A stretch of 64,000 bases of DNA from Paenibacillus dakarensis (GCF_001373415.1 NZ_CDSE01000018.1:1-64000); one strand, 5' to 3'. Positions 16,722 to 25,350 are shown, counted from the first letter of the stretch. Notes: a model not told the origin generated them from the letters alone. Numbers and translations: made by a program.

Positions 16722-17726
16722 TTAAGCTTTCAGTTCATCCAGTTTAACTATCCGTCCTTCTGCTGCGGAACGATTAGCTGCTTCCATTAAGCGGGAAAGC
16801 TCAACGGCCATAGCAATGTTCTCGTCAGCTGTTGTGTCGTTCAGGATGTGGTGCACCCACTGATGGAATGCGCTCTCACGATGATCGTGCAATGGAACCT
16901 CTGTCCACTCCGAATTAGAGCCTTCCAATAGATTCGTCTTCAGCAAAAGCTTCTCTTCCGGTGTACCGAATAATAACGTCCCTTCTGTACCGTGAACTTC
17001 AATCGTAAACGGAGAGTGACTGTTTACAAAGCCTGCCTCGACCACACCAATGGCTTCGGATGCTGTATGCAGGGTTGCAACAGCATTGTCCTCTACCTCT
17101 TTACCTGTCACATAACTAAAGCAAGCGCTTACGCCAGTGATGTCTTCTCCAAGGAACAAGCGGGTCAAATACATCGGATGACAGCCAAGATCGATCAGCG
17201 CCCCGCCTCCGCACTGTTCTAAATTATAAAAATGCCCGGGAAGCCAGCCGGCAATCGCTCCACCATGGGAAAGACGAACTCGAACATATGTAATCCTGCC
17301 AAGCAGTCCCTGCTTCAGCACATTTTGTACAGCTAGTGTATAACCATCATTTAAACGGGGTAACGATACTGTCAGCTTAACGCCTTGTTTCTCGACCTCT
17401 GATACAATTTCATTGGTCTCAGCAAGTGTCGGCGCTACCACCTTCTCGGTAAAGATATGTTTGCCTGCCTTCGCTGCTGCTACCATTACCTCACGGTGCC
17501 TGTTTGTAGGCGCATCCACGATGACAGCATCCAGATCCTCCAGGGCAAGCATGTCATCCAGATTTTCAAAGAAAGGAACCTGCAGCTGCTCCGCTGCTTT
17601 TTTTCCGCGAACGGGATCTTCATCCCAGACAGCAACGATGTCTGTATCCTTATGCTCCTGTGCCTGTTTGGTGTAATCCCAAGCGTGAACGTGCCAGTAG
17701 CTGATTTTGCCGATCCTTATGCTCAC
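16722..17726 (-). CDS. Gfo/Idh/MocA family oxidoreductase with divergent nucleotide-binding loop
   Basis: 334 residues; first gene of the four-gene operon. The family motifs TEKVVAPT (the EKP position reads EKV) and GGGALIDLGCHPMYLTRLFLG are present. The N-terminal loop reads RIGKISYWHVHAWDY in place of the usual GxGxxGxxH; His residues in this loop occur in a subgroup of the family. It probably still binds NAD(P), through D at the end of strand 2 (VAVWDED). The substrate is unknown; the operon context suggests a sugar or sugar acid. Confidence 0.85.
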   Translation of the reverse strand: MSIRIGKISYWHVHAWDYTKQAQEHKDTDIVAVWDEDPVRGKKAAEQLQVPFFENLDDMLALEDLDAVIVDAPTNRHREVMVAAAKAGKHIFTEKVVAPTLAETNEIVSEVEKQGVKLTVSLPRLNDGYTLAVQNVLKQGLLGRITYVRVRLSHGGAIAGWLPGHFYNLEQCGGGALIDLGCHPMYLTRLFLGEDITGVSACFSYVTGKEVEDNAVATLHTASEAIGVVEAGFVNSHSPFTIEVHGTEGTLLFGTPEEKLLLKTNLLEGSNSEWTEVPLHDHRESAFHQWVHHILNDTTADENIAMAVELSRLMEAANRSAAEGRIVKLDELKA

Positions 17727-17890
17727 TTCACATTACCTCCCAGTATATAACATCCTGACATCCACTTATAAAGGTACCACATTTTTCATCTTAATATTAT
17801 AGAAGTATGCGACAAACGATATATAAAATTACGACATGCTTGTTTCTTTTTGCAAATAGAACTGTCCCGAAGTAATTTATCAGGATAAAC

Positions 17891-17931
17891 AAAAGACCCT
17901 GGCCGTAAATACAATGATCTCGGGCTGGGTC
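17891..17931 (-). terminator. Terminator after the methyltransferase gene
   Basis: On the minus strand, GACCCAGCC and GGCCAGGGTC form the stem and are followed by TTTTGTTT. It lies directly downstream of the methyltransferase stop. Confidence 0.6.
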
Positions 17932-17963
17932 ATATGATGTCTACTTATTCACTTATTCACATT

Positions 17964-19514
17964 TTACTCAAAACATTTCAGCAGCGCCAGTGCCTCCTCA
18001 TGCCCCGGCTCTATTGCTAGCGCTTCCCGCGTATAGGCTTGAGCTTCTTCATCTTCCCCTAATTCGTAACAGCATATAGCAAGGCAGTACAGAACCGTAG
18101 GCACGGGTTCATCTTCATCTGTTTCCACCGATGTCTGTAAGAAATACTTCGCATCCTCATACATATCCATCTCGAAGAATAGCAGACCGGCATCCATTGC
18201 CAGATCATAGCGCTGTTCCATCTCATAATACGAGGACCACATTATATATATACCTCGTTGAATATCCTGCAATTCTTCAATATTAGCTTCTGGGAGTAAA
18301 GTCGAGATTCGCTTCGTGCTCTGGATAAAAAACTCGGCATCATAACCGCCCAAACGCCAAAAGGACAGAATTTGTTGTAGTCCCATTGTCTCAAGGCGCG
18401 GGTCCACCCATTCTTTCATGCTAAAGAAATCATCAGGTCCAAAGCGCTCAATGCACTGACGGAATGCGAGTCTTGTGTTCGCATAACTCATAGGAGTGTC
18501 CAGCATGAATATGCAGCCTACATTAATATTTTTGTAATGATGAGCCGTGAATAATGTCAGCGCGCCTTTTTGTTCAAATACATGCTTCAGTGCGTGATAG
18601 TTAGCCGTAAATGAGAAGCTGCCATGCCGAATTAATTCAGGGGGGTCCGCGAATTTCCAATTCTCAATAAGGTGATCCCCTTTATCTGCCGTAAGGAGAA
18701 GAAAGCCTGCCTGAGACAATTGATTCAATCGCTCTAAGCATATGAGACCGGCTTGAGGAAACAGAACATGCGAATCTTCAAGCTCTTGCTGATAAAGGGC
18801 GATTACATCACGATAAGGATAATTATCTGCCTCATACTCTGGCGCCCGGCGGTGTTCATAATTTAATTTTAAAAGTCCTAATGCTTCAGAGGGTTTCATT
18901 GTCTCGGCTTCAACGGGTGTCTCAACAATTACATCACATTCATGAATTTTACCATCACCTATATAAAGCAGCTCCTGCGGAATCCCGTCGAAAAAATAAT
19001 TAGCGATAATCAACAGTGGCTGCTTTAAATCTCCCGGGCGGATCACTGTATTGGATACAACCAAATGAAGCTCCGTGTCATTCACGGCATCAAACTTGGC
19101 AAAGTCCACCAGACCTTGCTGAATAAAGGGCTGCAGAGCAGGATGCTGACTCCAGGCGTTGACATTTTTAATAGGTAAGTCTGTCATTACATAACGGAAA
19201 GGAGGAATCGCAATTCCCGCATAATCTCTCAGTTCACACAATTTATGGAGTACGTGAAATGCAAAGCGGCCTGCACCCGCTCCCAGTTCAACAATAGTTA
19301 CGGGCTCAGAGATTTCCCCTTTCTCCGCCTGATCGCGTAAAAATCCAAAAATCATTTCCGCATAAGCGGTAGCGATCATCGGGTTGCTTGTTATATATTG
19401 CGGAACCTGGTCATTATTCCATGCTTTCGTGCCTTCTTCTTCATAATATGCCCGCTGCAAGTCCCAAATGGGGGCATCGCTGAAGCGGTAACGTTGTTGT
19501 GTATATTCTGTCAT
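17964..19514 (-). CDS. Class I SAM-dependent methyltransferase-like protein with C-terminal TPR
   Basis: 516 residues. Motif I VELGAGAGRF (about residues 75-84) begins a Rossmann-type SAM domain; MTDLPIKNV and LLIIANYFFDGIPQE look like later motifs, the latter as in MidA/NDUFAF7-like methyltransferases. The last 50 residues (TVLYCLAICCYELGEDEEAQ) fit a tetratricopeptide repeat, a protein-binding element. It is a single gene with its own terminator and is not obviously tied to its neighbours. The substrate may be a protein, but this is inferred only from the architecture. Confidence 0.7.
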   Translation of the reverse strand: MTEYTQQRYRFSDAPIWDLQRAYYEEEGTKAWNNDQVPQYITSNPMIATAYAEMIFGFLRDQAEKGEISEPVTIVELGAGAGRFAFHVLHKLCELRDYAGIAIPPFRYVMTDLPIKNVNAWSQHPALQPFIQQGLVDFAKFDAVNDTELHLVVSNTVIRPGDLKQPLLIIANYFFDGIPQELLYIGDGKIHECDVIVETPVEAETMKPSEALGLLKLNYEHRRAPEYEADNYPYRDVIALYQQELEDSHVLFPQAGLICLERLNQLSQAGFLLLTADKGDHLIENWKFADPPELIRHGSFSFTANYHALKHVFEQKGALTLFTAHHYKNINVGCIFMLDTPMSYANTRLAFRQCIERFGPDDFFSMKEWVDPRLETMGLQQILSFWRLGGYDAEFFIQSTKRISTLLPEANIEELQDIQRGIYIMWSSYYEMEQRYDLAMDAGLLFFEMDMYEDAKYFLQTSVETDEDEPVPTVLYCLAICCYELGEDEEAQAYTREALAIEPGHEEALALLKCFE

Positions 19515-19758
19515 TCGCGGTAAACCTGCTCTCTAAGTATATGGTTGGATAATCCTTAGAATTTTACCACATATACTGGCTGTACCCAAGTCAAGCCTCA
19601 TTATACATAACTAGCTTTCCAGAATCATATCCTCCTTGCCGGTTTAAGCCTAAGAGATCATAGGGTTGGGTTAAAGATTTGCAAGACTTTTCGTGCTTCA
19701 TTCATATTATTCGCTGGGGCAATTACTCATACAGTGCTGACAGGTTGTAATTAGATGA

Positions 19759-20298
19759 TTATCTGCGATGATTCTCAAATTGAAATATTAACTTATGACC
19801 GTCATTTGTTGTATCGTCATACTTTTCTTGATATGAACCTGAAGTATATTGATTAATGGTTCTTCTCCAAAAAGATTGAGCTCTCTTATTCCCTTCACCG
19901 GGATTGGTCTGTAACTCCCATGTCCCTTTATGCTTGTCCAAAACTTGTACCGCTGCGGCTTCAGCTGCACCTTGACCACGGAACGGCCTTAACACAAAAA
20001 ACTCGTTCATATAATAATCACTGCCATGAGGAGTGTAAGGCGGAGTTGCTACCAAGGCAAATCCTGCCGGAATATCATCTGCTCTAATTAAATACGGAAA
20101 TAATATCGATTCTTTCTCCCACCAGATGTCAAAAACTTTGTTCTGTTCATGTAATGTTAATGTATCGCCGTCTTCATACACTCCATACTTATTCGGTTTC
20201 CATCCCCAAATTTCAGACAAATCATGAAGGTAGAGCGGATATAGGTTATTTATAATAAACTTCGTGGATTGATCTGTTAGTTCGATTGAAACGCTCAA
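19759..20298 (-). CDS. GNAT family N-acetyltransferase
   Basis: 179 residues. The acetyl-CoA region reads NEFFVLRPFRGQGAAEAAAVQVL, a typical motif A, followed by ELQTNPGEGNKRAQSFWRR where GNATs carry the N-x-xA-xxFY element. The start is TTG, chosen because a perfect AAAGGAGGA site lies seven bases upstream. The substrate is unknown. Confidence 0.8.
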   Translation of the reverse strand: MSVSIELTDQSTKFIINNLYPLYLHDLSEIWGWKPNKYGVYEDGDTLTLHEQNKVFDIWWEKESILFPYLIRADDIPAGFALVATPPYTPHGSDYYMNEFFVLRPFRGQGAAEAAAVQVLDKHKGTWELQTNPGEGNKRAQSFWRRTINQYTSGSYQEKYDDTTNDGHKLIFQFENHRR

Positions 20299-20612
20299 AT
20301 TTCTGTCCTCCTTTACTTCTTCTATTTAACTTTCTTTAGTATAATCCGTAATTTATCATTTGTATATTTCTTCCATTAAGCTCTGCTATTTGTTCACGTA
20401 TTACCCGTGCTTGCTGACACGATGTCATTCAGCACCTTTATTTATTTTCACAAGCAAAAAAAGAAACCTTGAAAAGCATAGAGCCAATCAAGGTCTTTAT
20501 ACCCATATAGAAAAGTCGATCACCTATGGCTACCGAGCCTTCCGTTTGTTTTGTCCGCAGGAAGGCAGGTTAATAGAATGTACAACAAATTACTGAAGAG
20601 GATGGTGTAAAA
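20299..20612. other. Intergenic region with two hairpins before the DUF2512 gene
   Basis: Just over 300 bases without a credible gene. ACCTTGA/TCAAGGT at 20466-20494, followed on the minus strand by TTCTTTTTTTG, resembles a terminator, but no minus-strand gene ends here. GCCTTCC/GGAAGGC at 20537-20566 forms a second hairpin in what would be the leader of the plus-strand gene. No known riboswitch signature was recognised. Confidence 0.4.
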
Positions 20613-20969
20613 ATGAAGATGTTCTTAGTGAAAATGCTTGGCAACGGGGCCATTGTGGTCGGATTGCTGATGCTGCTGGGCGATGCTTCATTCATTGGTG
20701 CTCTAGGCACTGCCTTGGCATTGACCGTCATCGCTTATCTGCTCGGAGATCTTGTTGTCTTGCCGAAAACCAATAATATGATTGCGACCGCGGTGGATGC
20801 GGTACTGGCTTTCGTCCTCCTATGGGGAGTTTCAAGCAATGCCGACTGGAATATCAGCATGGGAGACCTGCTGATCATCACATTGGCTCTTGGCGTGTTT
20901 GAATATATTTTTCATGAAATGCTGTATCGTACTGATTACCATAGAGGAAAGCGCAAGATTGAAACCTAA
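20613..20969 (+). CDS. DUF2512 (YndM-like) membrane protein
   Basis: 118 residues with four hydrophobic segments (about 7-27, 29-50, 60-78 and 86-105). The sequence FIGALGTALALTVIAYLLGDLVVLPKTNN and the following ATAVDAV match the DUF2512 family of small Bacillales membrane proteins, some of which are sporulation-linked. Function is unknown. It has its own terminator and is a single-gene unit. Confidence 0.8.
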   Translation: MKMFLVKMLGNGAIVVGLLMLLGDASFIGALGTALALTVIAYLLGDLVVLPKTNNMIATAVDAVLAFVLLWGVSSNADWNISMGDLLIITLALGVFEYIFHEMLYRTDYHRGKRKIET

Positions 20970-21007
20970 GTTAAGGAATAAGTCTGAAAAGGGCTGGGGA
21001 AGAAAGA

Positions 21008-21038
21008 GACGGGATGCGATGGCATCTCGTCCTTTTTT
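21008..21038 (+). terminator. Terminator after the DUF2512 gene
   Basis: GACGGGATGC and GCATCTCGTC form a ten-position stem with a four-base loop, followed by CTTTTTT. Confidence 0.85.
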
Positions 21039-21302
21039 GATATACACATGAAGAAGGCCTATTTCCTGCGGAGCCCAGGAGAATAGGTCTTAAGTTTTAT
21101 GGAAGAATTAAGCTTATTTGGCAATAGCGTTAACGATCAGTGATGTTAGGCAGCAGTCCCGAGACTTCAAGATGGACGCCTTCAGCTTCAATTTTTTTAC
21201 CAAAATTATCTTATACCCTTTAATTCCGCTTATACTCTTTAATTCCGCTTAGTTTCTTCCCCATAAAAAAACACCTCACCTGGTTACGGCAAGGTATTGT
21301 TC
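21039..21302. repeat. Intergenic region with a 19-bp tandem repeat and a hairpin
   Basis: Two adjacent 19-base copies at 21212-21230 and 21231-21249 differ at one position (TATACCCTTT.. against TATACTCTTT.., both ending AATTCCGCT). Upstream, an imperfect stem pairs AAGGCCTATT with AATAGGTCTT around 21054-21094. No gene is visible; the repeat lies beyond the RDD gene's terminator. Confidence 0.6.
21264..21296 (-). terminator. Terminator after the RDD gene
   Basis: On the minus strand ACCTTGCC pairs with GGTGAGGT (two wobble pairs), followed by GTTTTTTTATG. It lies just after the RDD gene's stop. Confidence 0.7.
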
Positions 21303-21722
21303 TCATGATTCTTGATCATAAACCACTTCGGTTCCTGCAATTAGATCATGTAAAGCACGCTTGTCCTTACGAATGCTGACCATAATAATGCTTGCAATCA
21401 ATCCGATTCCAATGGTAAATACGTATACCATTCCTCCTACAATATTACGCAGGAACATGGTTACAAGGGTGGGGGGCATCCGATCTTGTACCTTTCGGAT
21501 ACGAATTTTGCATATGCGTTTCCCTACAGTATAGCCATTCCAATATACAGGCAGCAGCAGTGAATATAACACGCTCAGGACATCAATAATTATGAGTTCC
21601 CGCTCCGTGCCGCCGGTCATTAGAAAAGTAAGAATACTTGATGGAATTCCAATGATAAAGCCATCCAGCAATAGAGCTCCGACTCTGATCCAAATTCCTG
21701 CTGCTTTACTCGCGATCGTCAC
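21303..21722 (-). CDS. RDD family membrane protein
   Basis: 139 residues with three hydrophobic segments. The N-terminal GIWIRVGALLLDGFIIGIP carries the Arg and Asp of the RDD signature, and KDKRALHDLIAGTEVVYD closes the domain in the usual way. Members are implicated in small-molecule or ion transport, but no substrate is known here. The start is GTG with a very close GGAG, so the exact start is uncertain. Confidence 0.85.
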   Translation of the reverse strand: MTIASKAAGIWIRVGALLLDGFIIGIPSSILTFLMTGGTERELIIIDVLSVLYSLLLPVYWNGYTVGKRICKIRIRKVQDRMPPTLVTMFLRNIVGGMVYVFTIGIGLIASIIMVSIRKDKRALHDLIAGTEVVYDQES

Positions 21723-21817
21723 CCACTCCAGTCATCATTCAAAGATTGCTTGTGTCTCGTTAGTATTTTCAGAATTCCTCCATATTATCCATCTACGCTA
21801 AGCCCACCCCCGCTCAT

Positions 21818-21852
21818 AAAAAAAGGATTAGGACACTCCTGTCCCAATCCTT
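21818..21852 (-). terminator. Terminator after the GyrI-like gene
   Basis: AAGGATT.GGACA pairs with TGTCC.AATCCTT (one mismatch) and is followed on the minus strand by a run of eight T. Confidence 0.9.
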
Positions 21853-21858
21853 CCTAAC

Positions 21859-22350
21859 TTATTGAAATTCTTTTATTTGTCGTATCGGAATATACAGATC
21901 AACCTTTGCTTTTCCTTCAGGGTCATCAGCAGGATTATTCATGCAGAATTCAAGACAATGCCTGTCATCCGGTTCATAATCACTGTTCGGCAGCCACTGT
22001 CCGTAAACACTGTGATAAGTGAGCGCCAATTTATCAACGGTATCATAGAATGAATACAGCCCATAAAGCCCACCTGGCAGTTTCTTGTACTGGATCTCTG
22101 TCTCAGGCTCGTCCAGCTTATTAAAATTCTCGGGTAAGGTCACACAAGCATCATAACGGCAAGCATGCTCTTCTGTTGTACTTGGATCAACTAATGATAT
22201 GCCTATAAAATACTGTGCCGGAGGAAACAATTGATGTGTGCCTGCCCATTCCCCAAGCTTCCCCCATAGTCTCTCCAGGCTCAGCTTATTGGATAGATTC
22301 TCTTCGATATACTCAATTACTTTATTGATCCGGTCAGTATAGTTGTTCAT
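21859..22350 (-). CDS. AraC/GyrI-type protein lacking its DNA-binding domain
   Basis: 163 residues. The first about 28 residues (RINKVIEYIEENLSNKLSLERL) match the first helix of an AraC helix-turn-helix domain as found in AraC-GyrI regulators. The text then jumps directly to WGKLGEWAGTHQLFPPAQYFIGISL, which belongs inside the C-terminal GyrI-like ligand-binding domain. The two AraC recognition helices and the first part of GyrI are absent, in frame. The rest of the GyrI domain is intact (GLYGLYSFYDTVDKL, DLYIPIRQ). It could still bind a small molecule but not DNA, or it may be a decaying gene. The ribosome site is AAAGGATT. Confidence 0.75.
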   Translation of the reverse strand: MNNYTDRINKVIEYIEENLSNKLSLERLWGKLGEWAGTHQLFPPAQYFIGISLVDPSTTEEHACRYDACVTLPENFNKLDEPETEIQYKKLPGGLYGLYSFYDTVDKLALTYHSVYGQWLPNSDYEPDDRHCLEFCMNNPADDPEGKAKVDLYIPIRQIKEFQ

Positions 22351-22397
22351 AGGGGTATTAATCCTTTCGCAAAATCCTTAATTAGTCGCCCCAATAC

Positions 22398-22832
22398 TTA
22401 CTTCAAATCTTCTAATATTCCTTTGATCTCCGCTCTGGCATTTTCATCTATAACAAAATGACCTTTTGTACCTTGATCCGTAAACAAATTACCGCCATCA
22501 AGAATCCACAGATGGAGTTTTTTAATTGCTCCATTATTAAAGTAAATCTCTACAGAATAATCTGGCGGACCTATATCAAGTTGTCCTATATCATATGCCC
22601 CATCAGAAATGGCACTTATAAATATATTCATTTCTTGCTGTGTCAGAGTCAGAATTCGGTCGGGATCTTTCATGTCCTGGATTTCAATTGTATGAACATC
22701 CTCCGTGCGAATGCTGTTACGATCTCCCCAGGTATTTGAACTCTGGCTTTGTTCTTTAGTATTCTGGCATCCAGACAGTATAGTGACCAGCACCATACAT
22801 ATTAAAATCAGCTTATTCATGACCTTTTTCAT
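22398..22832 (-). CDS. Putative lipoprotein of unknown function
   Basis: 144 residues. The N-terminal positively charged stretch, hydrophobic core and VTILSGC lipobox mark an exported lipoprotein with lipidated Cys22. The mature part (HTIEIQDMKDPDRILTLTQQEMNIFISAI, then YSVEIYFNNGAIKKLHLWI) resembles small extracytoplasmic proteins of Bacillales with a mixed alpha/beta fold. No function was recognised. Confidence 0.7.
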   Translation of the reverse strand: MKKVMNKLILICMVLVTILSGCQNTKEQSQSSNTWGDRNSIRTEDVHTIEIQDMKDPDRILTLTQQEMNIFISAISDGAYDIGQLDIGPPDYSVEIYFNNGAIKKLHLWILDGGNLFTDQGTKGHFVIDENARAEIKGILEDLK

Positions 22833-22855
22833 AACCCCTCCAGTGGTGGATTTGC

Positions 22856-23221
22856 CTAATCTATAGGTTTAATAAACTCAACTCTATTTCCAAAAGGATC
22901 TCGAAATTCAAATCGTTCAAAACCAGGAATCGGTACCGAATCAAGGATTTCAATACCATTCTCTTGAAGCAGCTTCTCCATAGCCTTTAAATCTTTGACT
23001 TCATAAGCAAGATGGGCTTTGGTTAATAGACGATCGACTCCAGCTTCTGTTCCAATATGCAGCTGCTGGTCACCAACCTCAACCCACAATCCCCCCCTGC
23101 CGGTCAAAGATTCTGGCTTGGCGATTTCCTTCAGCTGCAATACTCCGCAATAGAAGCTTCTTGCCTCTTCTTCTTGACCCGTAGGTATCGTAATCTGGGC
23201 ATGATGAAAACGACTAATCAT
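22856..23221 (-). CDS. VOC family (glyoxalase-like) protein
   Basis: 121 residues from the ATG preceded by AAAGGAG; an upstream ATG eleven codons earlier has no such site. Two beta-alpha-beta-beta-beta halves are visible: FHHAQITIP with FYCGVLQLKE, then HLAYEVKDLKAMEKLLQENGI with FRDPFGNRVEFIKP. The family holds metal-dependent lyases, dioxygenases and antibiotic-binding proteins; specificity is not readable. Confidence 0.8.
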   Translation of the reverse strand: MISRFHHAQITIPTGQEEEARSFYCGVLQLKEIAKPESLTGRGGLWVEVGDQQLHIGTEAGVDRLLTKAHLAYEVKDLKAMEKLLQENGIEILDSVPIPGFERFEFRDPFGNRVEFIKPID

Positions 23222-23306
23222 TATAGAGACACTCCTTTCTATTTTTATTTGCATACACTCCTGGAAGTTATTTTGTCTTTGTTATGAGAAAATCGGGTCT
23301 TAATAT

Positions 23307-23576
23307 TTATACCACACTTACAAAAGTGCTCCCTGCTAAATACAAACATACGATTGCCAACACCATAAACATCACAAAAATTGGTTTATTACTTCGAAAT
23401 TTCACACTATATATTCCAAAAAAGAGAGCAGCAGCAAGCTTGGCAAGGCTCTGATAATACCCGTTGAAGCTTGAACTGCTGAAAACAACCGCGATCAGCA
23501 AGGTTAATACGATTAAAATTTTAAACCACAAGGGTTCACTTAAAAATAGCCTCCAAAACAATTTGATTCGCTCCAT
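23307..23576 (-). CDS. Small membrane protein of unknown function
   Basis: 89 residues with three hydrophobic segments: ILIVLTLLIAVVFSS, LAALFFGIYSVKF and FVMFMVLAIVCLYLAG. No family was recognised. It lies 30 bases downstream of the HIT gene on the same strand and may be co-transcribed with it. Confidence 0.55.
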   Translation of the reverse strand: MERIKLFWRLFLSEPLWFKILIVLTLLIAVVFSSSSFNGYYQSLAKLAAALFFGIYSVKFRSNKPIFVMFMVLAIVCLYLAGSTFVSVV

Positions 23577-23606
23577 ATTAGCCTCCCAATATAATGAGTT
23601 TGAATT

Positions 23607-24008
23607 TTAAGTTAATTTTCCCTTGGTCTTTCTTCTATTTTCTTTACTCTTAAACAGATACCTTATTCCTTTTCCCGCCATCGGTTCATCTGCATATCTT
23701 GGGAGAACATGCATATGCGCATGAAATACATGTTGTCCTCCGATCTCCCCGCAATTCCACCCCACGTTATATCCGTCAGGTTGGTATCTTTCATCCATAT
23801 AACTTTTAACTTCCTGCAGCAATTGATAGGTAGCATTCCATTCATCTTGGGTAAGATCAAACACGGTTTCTCTATGTTGTCTTGGGACAATGATTCCAGA
23901 CCCTTCAATGTCCTGCTCGTTTAACTGTAAAAACATGCAGTGCTCATTTTCCAAAATAATATTCTGGTCACTTCTTATCTCTGGTTTGCAATATTCACAA
24001 ATATTCGT
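23607..24008 (-). CDS. HIT family protein with apparent ACG start
   Basis: 133 residues if started at ACG. The catalytic histidine triad is HAHMH in GGQHVFHAHMHVLPRY, and the second family strand GSGIIVPRQHRETVFDL is intact. Upstream of the first standard-type start (a TTG with no ribosome site) the frame continues with CEYCKPEIRSDQNII; the CxxC pair is the zinc-binding element usually found at the start of these proteins. An AGGGGG ribosome site lies eight bases before ACG AAT ATT TGT, exactly where an ATG would be expected. A TAG precedes it. The protein is either initiated at ACG or silenced by an ATG-to-ACG change. Confidence 0.75.
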   Translation of the reverse strand, partial: TNICEYCKPEIRSDQNIILENEHCMFLQLNEQDIEGSGIIVPRQHRETVFDLTQDEWNATYQLLQEVKSYMDERYQPDGYNVGWNCGEIGGQHVFHAHMHVLPRYADEPMAGKGIRYLFKSKENRRKTKGKLT

Positions 24009-24058
24009 GTTCTACGCCCCCTAAATTTGTTCAGTATTAAGTTCAATCTAACAAAACA

Positions 24059-24095
24059 ACCCAGCCTAAAGATTAGCTCTGATCTTAGGCTGGGT
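24059..24095 (-). terminator. Terminator after a GNAT gene
   Basis: ACCCAGCCTAA.GAT and ATC.TTAGGCTGGGT form a long stem; on the minus strand TTGTTTTGTTAG follows. Confidence 0.75.
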
Positions 24096-24116
24096 CTGTT
24101 GTTGTATAAATATTTT

Positions 24117-24674
24117 TTATGTATAAGCTGGAGACTCTTCGATTATTCCATAATAAACAAGGTCTTCGTATTGTCCGTTTTTTATCACATGTTCATGTAG
24201 ACACCCTTCAAATTGCATACCTATTTTTTGCAAAACTCTTCCGGATGCAGGATTCGAGCCAAAGTGACGAGCAAACACCTTATGGTACTTCTTTTCCTTA
24301 AAAGCATAATCAAGCATCGCTTGTGCAGCCTCTGTGGCATACCCTTTTCCCCAGAATGCTTCTCCAATCCAATAAGCAATTTCTCCATGACGAAAGCTCT
24401 GGTTATTGGATAATCCTATGGCCCCGTATAATTGTCCGGTAGCCTTATCTGTGATCGCAAACTCGTATGATTTATTTTTCTGAAAGTTCGTCAGATGACT
24501 TGAGATCCAGGAGAGGGCATCTTGGACAGCGTATGGGTACGGAAGGTATAGTGTATTTTTATAAATATTATAGTTGTTGCAGAGCCTAGCAACCTCAGGA
24601 GCATCCGAAGAATGAAATAACCTTATGGCTAACCGGTCCGTAGTAATTGTTATATTCGAATTATCCTCAGTCAC
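24117..24674 (-). CDS. GNAT N-acetyltransferase, RimJ/RimL type
   Basis: 185 residues. TDRLAIRLFHSSDAPEVARL is the usual RimJ/RimL opening; GEIAYWIGEAFWGKGYATEA holds the acetyl-CoA loop, and GSNPASGRVLQKIGMQFEG is the conserved C-terminal motif. The start is GTG with a GGGGG site six bases upstream. The acceptor is probably a protein N-terminus or an amine, but this cannot be fixed. Confidence 0.9.
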   Translation of the reverse strand: MTEDNSNITITTDRLAIRLFHSSDAPEVARLCNNYNIYKNTLYLPYPYAVQDALSWISSHLTNFQKNKSYEFAITDKATGQLYGAIGLSNNQSFRHGEIAYWIGEAFWGKGYATEAAQAMLDYAFKEKKYHKVFARHFGSNPASGRVLQKIGMQFEGCLHEHVIKNGQYEDLVYYGIIEESPAYT

Positions 24675-24696
24675 TTAAATCCCCCATCATCTGGTA

Positions 24697-25200
24697 TCAT
24701 AATCTCTTGGTTAAATAGAGCGCAACATCATCATCCATTACTGTCGTGTCGCCATGTTCGATATATTGGCGGCTGTTATAGATCCCCTTACCATCCGGAA
24801 TATATCCTCGCTTTGCATATAGAATCTGTGCATTCCCATAGTCGGAAAATAACCCCACACCGATTCCAGCAATTTCAGACCGTTCTTTAATTCTTTTTTC
24901 TGCGCTGTCCATCAACGCCGAGCCCACACCAAGGCGCCGATAATTGATGAGTACGTTAAAATCATTTATTTCCGGAATTCCCTGTTCTCTAAAAGATGGA
25001 TAATATGAACTCCATAAAATATTGACATACCCGGCGAACATATTATCCACTTCTGCAACTAACGAAACTCTCTCACTATTAGACTGTTCCTCAAAATACC
25101 TTAGATATAACTCTACAGGCTTATCCCATCCCTGTTCATAAAACGCTGCTGATATGAGTGAAGGATCTTGCTCATTTAATTCTCTAATACGGATTGTCAT
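24697..25200 (-). CDS. GNAT family N-acetyltransferase
   Basis: 167 residues. VLINYRRLGVGSALMDSAEKRI is a clear acetyl-CoA-binding motif and NAQILYAKRGYIPDG is the conserved closing element. It ends 22 bases before the next GNAT gene on the same strand, so the two probably form a pair. The substrate is unknown. Confidence 0.9.
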   Translation of the reverse strand: MTIRIRELNEQDPSLISAAFYEQGWDKPVELYLRYFEEQSNSERVSLVAEVDNMFAGYVNILWSSYYPSFREQGIPEINDFNVLINYRRLGVGSALMDSAEKRIKERSEIAGIGVGLFSDYGNAQILYAKRGYIPDGKGIYNSRQYIEHGDTTVMDDDVALYLTKRL

Positions 25201-25350
25201 AGCATTTTGCCTGCTTTCGTAGTTGATTCTTAATTCTCTAACGAAATTTATAGTGTCGCCTTCTGATCATCTATCATTTCTTCTCCACCAGTCTTAAAAT
25301 CTCCTTCAAGTTGTCTTTGAATAAAATATTCTACCATTATTTACAACACC

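Noticed and set aside
20452-20494. Terminator-like hairpin on the minus strand
   Set aside because: No minus-strand gene ends near it, so it was described only as a hairpin in the intergenic entry.
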